DNA of 12,003 nucleotides from Alphaproteobacteria bacterium (GTDB lineage Bacteria > Pseudomonadota > Alphaproteobacteria > JAAXGF01), in assembly GCA_012267605.1 (NCBI GenBank), contig JAAXGF010000312.1, positions 1 to 12,003 of the forward strand, read 5' to 3'. The notes beneath the pieces were generated by a model. The model was not told the origin of the DNA and ran no database searches. It was given only the letters and a program-made list of their open reading frames with translations. Below are positions 7,500 to 12,003 of the stretch, one piece after another. How positions within the stretch are numbered: position 1 is the first letter of the stretch; every line of letters begins with the position of its first letter. Position numbers and translations under genes: made by a program.

Positions 7500-8561
7500 A
7501 TGGAACGCAATCGATGTATCCGCGCTCGGCTCAGGTTTACCTGGAGCCGATTGGCCACTTGCCTGCTGTGTTGGCTGGTCATACCTTGGCTCTTTTCTCC
7601 CGCTTTCGCACATGGACCAAACGGCGAAACACATAAACCGGTTTCCATCGGTGACCGCGACGCCGCTCTCTCGTTCACGAGCAAGTCGATGTCTGGTGAT
7701 GGCACAAATAGAAAAAATAAGATTAGCATACGACTATTTGACAATGAAAAAAAACAAAACATAAGAAATGTGGTGTTTGATGTCAGTATGTACAAAGAAA
7801 ATGATTTGATATTTAGAAGATTTTTTTTGGGAGAGGATGGAGAAGTCGATTTAATATTGAACCATACCGATGAAAAACGCATATCGGTTGGCGGAAGAAA
7901 GCACGATATTTTCGAAGGATGGGAGATGGAGGGGGGCGAGCCAATCCGCCTCAGCGGACGGATTTTCCCAGAGAGCGGGTTATACAATTTTAAAATAGTG
8001 ATCGTCGCGGTCGACTCTTATATGAATTTACTCGACTGGCAAATAAATTTCGAAGCTCAGATGAGCATTCCGGACAATCAATGCTACAAAACGCCAGAGA
8101 GTAGTCCAGATAGTATTTGCATTTCATCTTGGTATGAAAAAATAGAAAGTTTTTCATATTACGATGACCGAGAAATAATTACGTTTTTGATGCCTTTTAA
8201 CTGGGACAAGAAGAATATTGATCAGATACAAAATATTCATCAAGAAATCATCATACCCGCCGAGTTTCAGGCATTCGCCGCTAACCCGATTTATTCGGAA
8301 CTCAACGGTGTCGCGTTGCCAGATTTCACGGTTATGGCCGACCAAGATTCGAATCCTGAAAACACAGTTGTGCACATTATGATTCCGCAGAAGGATCTTC
8401 TTGCGCTGACTGACCAGGCGAAGAGTTTTTGTCCGGGGATGATGGTCTTTACCGTCACGGCGAATACGTCGGAAGCCGCGCGCCAGGCCGCGTCGGAAGC
8501 GAGCCATTGCCCGAGTCCGCCAGTCGTGCTCTCAATTCTCCGGGCGCTAGGTTTGAAATGA
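7500..8561 (+). CDS. Exported protein of unknown function, archaeal-like, GC mosaic
   Basis: The gene encodes 353 residues with a Sec signal peptide: a basic n-region, a hydrophobic core (about 17-33) and SPAFA ending at residue 37, so the mature protein probably begins HGPNGETH. The rest looks like two beta-rich domains. The first (about 45-192) has strands around IRNVVFDVSMYK and IFRRFF, and a GLYNFKIVIVAVD segment (160-172). The second (about 205-320) starts with WYEKIESFSYYD and has MPFNW (231-235), a NGVALP turn and a PQKDLLAL stretch. Four mature cysteines (195, 207, 311, 337) could form two disulfides. From memory, this order of segments resembles conserved secreted proteins of Thaumarchaeota; no function is known to me. 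Base composition is uneven: 7681-7860 and 8101-8220 are about 31% GC, while 7921-7980 and the 3' end are GC-rich. ATG 7500 has GGGGA at 7490-7494; ATG 7455 and 7488 are alternatives. Confidence 0.8.
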   Translation: MERNRCIRARLRFTWSRLATCLLCWLVIPWLFSPAFAHGPNGETHKPVSIGDRDAALSFTSKSMSGDGTNRKNKISIRLFDNEKKQNIRNVVFDVSMYKENDLIFRRFFLGEDGEVDLILNHTDEKRISVGGRKHDIFEGWEMEGGEPIRLSGRIFPESGLYNFKIVIVAVDSYMNLLDWQINFEAQMSIPDNQCYKTPESSPDSICISSWYEKIESFSYYDDREIITFLMPFNWDKKNIDQIQNIHQEIIIPAEFQAFAANPIYSELNGVALPDFTVMADQDSNPENTVVHIMIPQKDLLALTDQAKSFCPGMMVFTVTANTSEAARQAASEASHCPSPPVVLSILRALGLK

Positions 8562-8699
8562 TCGGCGCGGACTACGTGAATTACCTTCGAAACAAGCCGG
8601 TCGCGAGCGACTGAACACGAATGCCAACCCAAACATAGGCCAGAGCGCAGACCATACCTTCAGAAGAATATTTCGAAACGCTCAGTGCCGTCGAAGTGA

Positions 8700-9134
8700 T
8701 CAACCAGCGGCGCCAACGTAATCGCGCATGGCCCGGACTTCCATCTCAGTTTCTGCGATCCTGCGGCCGACCACATCGCCTATACTGATCATCCCTTGCA
8801 GTTGTTCTTCATCAACGACAGGCAAGTGTCGCAATCGGTTATCAGCCATAATCTGCATCACGTCGGTAAGCGAATGACCAGACTGGCAAGTAAACACATT
8901 GCGAGTCATGGCCATGCTGACCGGGAGATCGAGTGCTTGCTTACCGCGCGCGCCAATGGTCTGGATAATGTCGCGCTCAGAGATGATGCCGACGATGTTC
9001 CGTCGGTCATCGAGAACCAGCAACGCACCGACATCACGGTCGCGCAACTCGCTGGAGGCGACGAGCAAACTCGCGTCCGGGGATGTCGCGTAAACATCCT
9101 TGCCCTTTTCCTTGATAATTGCATCAACGTGCAT
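8700..9134 (-). CDS. CBS domain pair protein
   Basis: This 144-residue cytoplasmic protein consists of two CBS motifs and little else. CBS1 runs about 10-60 and holds VGALLVLDD and GIISERDI (49-56). CBS2 runs about 75-125 and holds the RLRHLPVVD segment (100-108) and GMISIGDVV (114-122). It ends in the short acidic helix typical of these small proteins (ETEMEVRAMRDYV). CBS pairs bind adenosine nucleotides or SAM-like ligands and act as energy or redox sensors, but the partner of this group is generally unknown. The start MHVDAII at 9134 is preferred because it gives the family's usual length and has a GAGG ribosome site 5 bases upstream. A start at 9182 would add 16 unlikely residues. It converges with the exported-protein gene and is transcribed away from the threonine ammonia-lyase stop. 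Confidence 0.9.
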   Translation of the reverse strand: MHVDAIIKEKGKDVYATSPDASLLVASSELRDRDVGALLVLDDRRNIVGIISERDIIQTIGARGKQALDLPVSMAMTRNVFTCQSGHSLTDVMQIMADNRLRHLPVVDEEQLQGMISIGDVVGRRIAETEMEVRAMRDYVGAAG

Positions 9135-9181
9135 TTTTGCCTCGCCTTTCCTTTCCCCTCGGGAGCCCTCTATTACCCTCA

Positions 9182-9210
9182 AGTATGCCTAATTTTTGTT
9201 AAAAAATCAA
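9182..9210 (-). promoter_or_regulatory. Candidate sigma-70 promoter for the CBS gene
   Basis: Read on the - strand, TTGATT (9210-9205) is followed by a 17-base AT-rich spacer and CATACT (9187-9182). This gives good -35 and fair -10 matches at ideal spacing, about 48 bases ahead of the preferred CBS start at 9134. It also implies that the gene is transcribed separately from the upstream threonine ammonia-lyase. Confidence 0.45.
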
Positions 9211-9314
9211 CGTGGACAGGTACGGCCCGGAAAGGAAAAAAGAATAAAACAGCATAAGTGGGGGCAGTTAACCTTAATGACATACGCTTAGCCGCCATGA
9301 ATATTTAGCCATGT

Positions 9315-10544
9315 TCAAACGGAGCTGGTCACGGTTTCGTTTCCGAGCAGCACACTTTTGAAACCGACAGCGGCCAGCCGGTCCATGATATCGCGAACGT
9401 GGCCAGTATCGCGGGTTTCCAAGACCACATCCAGATCGGCCGATTTCACCGGCAGATTCGAGAACGCCCGCTGGTGATAGACCTCGAGGATGTTGGCGCC
9501 GGTACTCCCAATAATTTCCGATACTCGCGCCAACGTCCCAGGCGTATCATCGATTTCGACGCGCAATCGAACCAGCTGACCGTTTCTTACCAAGCGGCGC
9601 ATGATCACCGACGACAATATGCGCATGTCGATATTGCCGCCGCTCAGGATCAGCCCGACGCGGTGACCGGCGAAGCGCTCGGGGTGGGCGAGCACCGCCG
9701 CGAGCGCTGCGGCGCCGGCCCCTTCGACCACGGTTTTCTCGATCTCGAGGAGAAGCTGCACGGCGTACTCCAATTGCTCCTCGCCGACCAGAACGATGTC
9801 ATCGACGAGTCGTGCCACGATGCTCCGGGTGTATTCGCCCACCGAAGTCACCGCGATACCCTCGGCGATCGTGCGGCCACCCGATTTGGTTGGTAGTCCC
9901 TTGATCGCCTGATACATGGCGGGATAAAGCGCGGCCTGAACACCTAGGACTTCGATCGCCGGCTTGATCGCCTTAGCGGCGACCGCGACGCCGGAAATCA
10001 GCCCGCCGCCTCCAATCGGTACCACGATGACGTCGAGATCTGGAAAATCGGTCAACATCTCAACCGCCATGGTGCCCTGCCCCACGATGATTTTCTCATC
10101 ATCGAAGGGGTGAACGAAGGTCATGCCGCGCTCTCGTGCAATGTCGTGTGCCCGTGCCGCCGCCGCTTCCACCGAATCTCCCTCAAGAACGACCTTCGCC
10201 CCCAGTCTCTGAGTGTTTTGCGCTTTAACCTGGGGCGTGCCCTTCGGCATCACGATAGTGGCGTCGATACCAAGGCGGTGAGCATGGTAGGCGACCGCCT
10301 GGGCATGGTTACCGGCCGACATTGCTGCCACCCCCGCCGCTCGTTCGCGCGGGTCGAGGGAAGCGAGCTTGACCAGCGCGCCACGTTCCTTGAACGCACC
10401 CGTGTATTGAAGATTCTCAAATTTCAGGAACACCTGCGCACCGGCGATATCCGACAAAGTGCGCGACGGCAAACACGGTGTAGGAACAAGCGCGCCTTTG
10501 ATCAATTCACAGGCAGTTTCAATATCGGCGAAGGTTACAGCCAT
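9315..10544 (-). CDS. ilvA: Threonine ammonia-lyase with C-terminal ACT domain
   Basis: This PLP enzyme deaminates L-threonine to 2-oxobutyrate, feeding isoleucine synthesis or threonine breakdown. The 409 residues comprise a fold-type II catalytic domain (about 1-320) and a single C-terminal ACT domain (about 328-405). PLP lysine K52 sits in TGAFKERGA, with substrate-loop SAGNHAQ (76-82), phosphate-binding GGGGLISG (178-185) and SGGN (301-304). This matches the roughly 400-residue single-ACT class annotated as ilvA. It is distinct from the roughly 500-residue biosynthetic enzyme with two ACT-like repeats and from the ACT-less TdcB. The ACT domain suggests amino-acid feedback control, but the effector is not predictable. 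All catalytic residues are intact. No clear ribosome site precedes the ATG. It is divergent from the alcohol dehydrogenase gene across a 292-base gap. Confidence 0.94.
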   Translation of the reverse strand: MAVTFADIETACELIKGALVPTPCLPSRTLSDIAGAQVFLKFENLQYTGAFKERGALVKLASLDPRERAAGVAAMSAGNHAQAVAYHAHRLGIDATIVMPKGTPQVKAQNTQRLGAKVVLEGDSVEAAAARAHDIARERGMTFVHPFDDEKIIVGQGTMAVEMLTDFPDLDVIVVPIGGGGLISGVAVAAKAIKPAIEVLGVQAALYPAMYQAIKGLPTKSGGRTIAEGIAVTSVGEYTRSIVARLVDDIVLVGEEQLEYAVQLLLEIEKTVVEGAGAAALAAVLAHPERFAGHRVGLILSGGNIDMRILSSVIMRRLVRNGQLVRLRVEIDDTPGTLARVSEIIGSTGANILEVYHQRAFSNLPVKSADLDVVLETRDTGHVRDIMDRLAAVGFKSVLLGNETVTSSV

Positions 10545-10836
10545 GTTCGGAGAGGACGAGCGACTATCTCGGTAGAATGATTCGTGGAAGATCGGCGCCG
10601 GGTACGCCGCCAGTTGTCATGATCGCGCCCATCTAAGCGAATGATGATCGTCAATTTTCATCCAAACCCTAACCAGTCATGCCGGAACACATAACACACG
10701 GCCTTATTCAACGCGGTTCCAATAGCACAGCCGTTGACACACTTTACTTTCTTAACTACCTCGAGCCTCCAACGCAAATGCCCTAGCCGCCGAATGGCTC
10801 GGCCGCGGGTGGACTTCGACGAATGGGAGAAACGGT
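10545..10836. promoter_or_regulatory. Divergent intergenic region between ilvA and the dehydrogenase
   Basis: These 292 bases should contain the promoters of both flanking genes. On the + strand a perfect -35 hexamer TTGACA lies at 10734-10739, but the base run at the expected -10 position (about 10757, TACCTC) is poor, so any promoter there is weak or activator-dependent. A ribosome site GGGAGA at 10825-10830 serves the dehydrogenase ATG at 10837. On the - strand no convincing promoter was found. No operator palindrome, riboswitch or small gene was recognised. Confidence 0.4.
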
Positions 10837-11838
10837 ATGATCAAGGCATACGCCGCCGATGAACCCGGTGGGAAGCTGAAGCCCTTCGAGTACGACCCTG
10901 CGCCACTCGCCACTGATCAGGTCGAAATTGACGTCGAACACTGTGGCATATGCCATAGCGACCTGAGCATGTTGAATAATGACTGGAACATCACCACTTA
11001 CCCGTTCGTGCCGGGACATGAGGTGATTGGATCAATCGCCGCGGTTGGTGCCGGGGTGACACACTTGCAGATCGGCCAGCGTGTGGGCCTCGGCTGGCAC
11101 TCCGGATACTGTATGACATGCAGCTCCTGCCTTTCGGGTGACCATAACCTGTGCGGCGATGCCCAGGGCACGATCGTCGGCCGCCATGGTGGATTCGCTG
11201 AAAAGGTGCGCGCCTGCGTGGCGAGCGTGATGCCCCTACCGAAAGCGCTCGATCCGAACTCCGCCGGTCCTTTATTGTGCGGCGGAATCACCGTTTTTAA
11301 TCCTCTGATTCAGTTTGAGATTCGACCGACGGCAAGCGTGGGTGTCATCGGACTTGGTGGTCTCGGACATCTGGCGCTGCGATTCCTCAACGCATGGGGT
11401 TGCGAGGTAACCGCCTTCACCTCCAGCGCAGCTAAACGCGAAGAGGCGATCGAACTTGGCGCGCACCATACGATAAACTCCCGAGATCCATCGGCCGTCG
11501 AAGCCGCGGCACGCCGTTTCGATCTCATCCTTTCCACCGTGAACGTTAAGTTGGATTGGAATTTGTACCTATCTGCACTGAAACCCAAAGGGCGGATGCA
11601 TTTCCTCGGTGTGACTCTGGAGCCGCTGGATCTTCAGCTCACGCCAATGCTCTTCGGGCAGTACTCGGTATCGAGTTCACCAGTTGGAAGTCCGGCGACG
11701 ATCGAGCGCATGCTCGCATTTGCCGCGCGGCACCATGTTAAACCGGTGACGGAACACTTTCGCTTCGATCAGGTAAACGAAGCGATGGCGCGGCTCGAGA
11801 GCGGAAACGCACGTTACCGCATCGTGCTGAGCCACTGA
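10837..11838 (+). CDS. Zinc-dependent alcohol dehydrogenase, NADP-type CAD family
   Basis: This 333-residue medium-chain dehydrogenase interconverts aldehydes and alcohols. Catalytic zinc ligands C36 (in CGICHSD), H61-E62 (PGHEV) and C148 (LLCGG) are present, as are the four structural-zinc cysteines C92, C95, C98 and C106. The nucleotide fold has GLGGLGHLA (172-180). It is followed by FTSSAAK (194-200), where Ser and Lys instead of an acidic residue at the end of the second strand favour NADPH, as in the YahK/AdhC cinnamyl-alcohol-dehydrogenase-like group. Such enzymes mostly reduce aldehydes broadly, in detoxification. The length is normal, with no signal peptide. ATG 10837 is well placed behind GGGAGA. 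It is divergent from the threonine ammonia-lyase, and no functional link is evident. Confidence 0.93.
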   Translation: MIKAYAADEPGGKLKPFEYDPAPLATDQVEIDVEHCGICHSDLSMLNNDWNITTYPFVPGHEVIGSIAAVGAGVTHLQIGQRVGLGWHSGYCMTCSSCLSGDHNLCGDAQGTIVGRHGGFAEKVRACVASVMPLPKALDPNSAGPLLCGGITVFNPLIQFEIRPTASVGVIGLGGLGHLALRFLNAWGCEVTAFTSSAAKREEAIELGAHHTINSRDPSAVEAAARRFDLILSTVNVKLDWNLYLSALKPKGRMHFLGVTLEPLDLQLTPMLFGQYSVSSSPVGSPATIERMLAFAARHHVKPVTEHFRFDQVNEAMARLESGNARYRIVLSH

Positions 11839-12003
11839 CCTGATCTATCACCTGTTCCACAGCGGTAAACGGCTTGAGGTCATCGCGATTCCCAACGCGG
11901 ACTTTTTGAGTTTGCTTGCGCGTTGCATCAAACGAATTCAGACGCCTAGAGCTGGATACAAGCTCGTGTCTCTGAACCTGTGTGAGCCGTCAAAAGTCTT
12001 TGC
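11839..12003 (+). other. Terminal 165 bases, no gene supported
   Basis: One + frame stays open from about 11831 to the window end (56 or so codons, protein-like around a VIAIPNADFLSLLARC stretch) but has no ATG or placed ribosome site. It may be a gene fragment or chance. No terminator with a T-tract was found after the dehydrogenase. Confidence 0.25.

Noticed and set aside
7821..7828. Run of eight T as a terminator or frameshift site
   Set aside because: It lies within the coding frame, which continues with sensible protein on both sides, and no stem precedes it.
7121..7987. Long - strand ORF of 288 codons
   Set aside because: It lies opposite the chorismate mutase and the exported-protein gene, both of which have clear coding features. 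Its product is low in recognisable domains, and its length follows from few stop codons in the antisense frame of AT-rich sequence.
8600..8611. GTCG-CGAG-CGAC hairpin as a terminator between convergent genes
   Set aside because: The stem is only 4 bp and no T-tract follows on either strand.
9399..9896. + strand ORF of 165 codons, and a similar one at 10110-10580
   Set aside because: Both are opposite the well-supported threonine ammonia-lyase gene and have no family features.

Overview
The window looks like part of a chromosome from a Gram-negative bacterium, most likely a pseudomonadotan (perhaps a gammaproteobacterium; inference). It carries type II secretion system (T2SS) genes, and the nearby DUF938 methyltransferase, the stand-alone CBS-pair protein and the ACT-tailed threonine ammonia-lyase are proteobacterial in style. 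Most of the window is moderately GC-rich. One secreted-protein gene has AT-rich stretches of about 31% GC by hand count. No rRNA, tRNA, CRISPR array, insertion sequence or phage gene was seen.

Positions 1-4994 hold a compacted and probably decaying T2SS locus on the + strand. It contains the 3' end of a pseudopilin-like gene, an apparently intact major pseudopilin (gspG), a secretion ATPase (gspE) lacking its C-terminal end, a secretin (gspD) lacking its signal peptide and most of N0, a start-less coding tail that may come from a minor pseudopilin, a short GspL/PilN-like protein, and scraps after it. The joins look like internal deletions: the gspE frame runs directly into the gspD frame around 2440-2465. 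GspC, GspF, GspI, GspJ, a complete GspK and GspM are not visible here. Either the locus has eroded, or this stretch was wrongly assembled. As written, these genes could not build a working secretion apparatus unless intact copies exist elsewhere.

Positions 5025-7303 carry three metabolic genes on the + strand: a metal-dependent amidohydrolase of the imidazolonepropionase-like group, an overlapping DUF938 SAM-dependent methyltransferase, and a small AroQ-fold chorismate mutase with its own candidate promoter. No common pathway is evident.

Positions 7500-8561 encode an exported protein of unknown function with a GC-mosaic gene. Its mature region resembles, from memory, conserved secreted proteins of ammonia-oxidising Thaumarchaeota. 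This is the most unusual single gene in the window and a candidate for horizontal acquisition.

Positions 8700-10544 are on the - strand: a CBS-pair protein and a threonine ammonia-lyase, probably separately transcribed. A 292-base divergent intergenic region leads to a + strand zinc alcohol dehydrogenase of the NADP-dependent cinnamyl-alcohol-dehydrogenase-like group (10837-11838). The last 165 bases hold no gene that can be supported.
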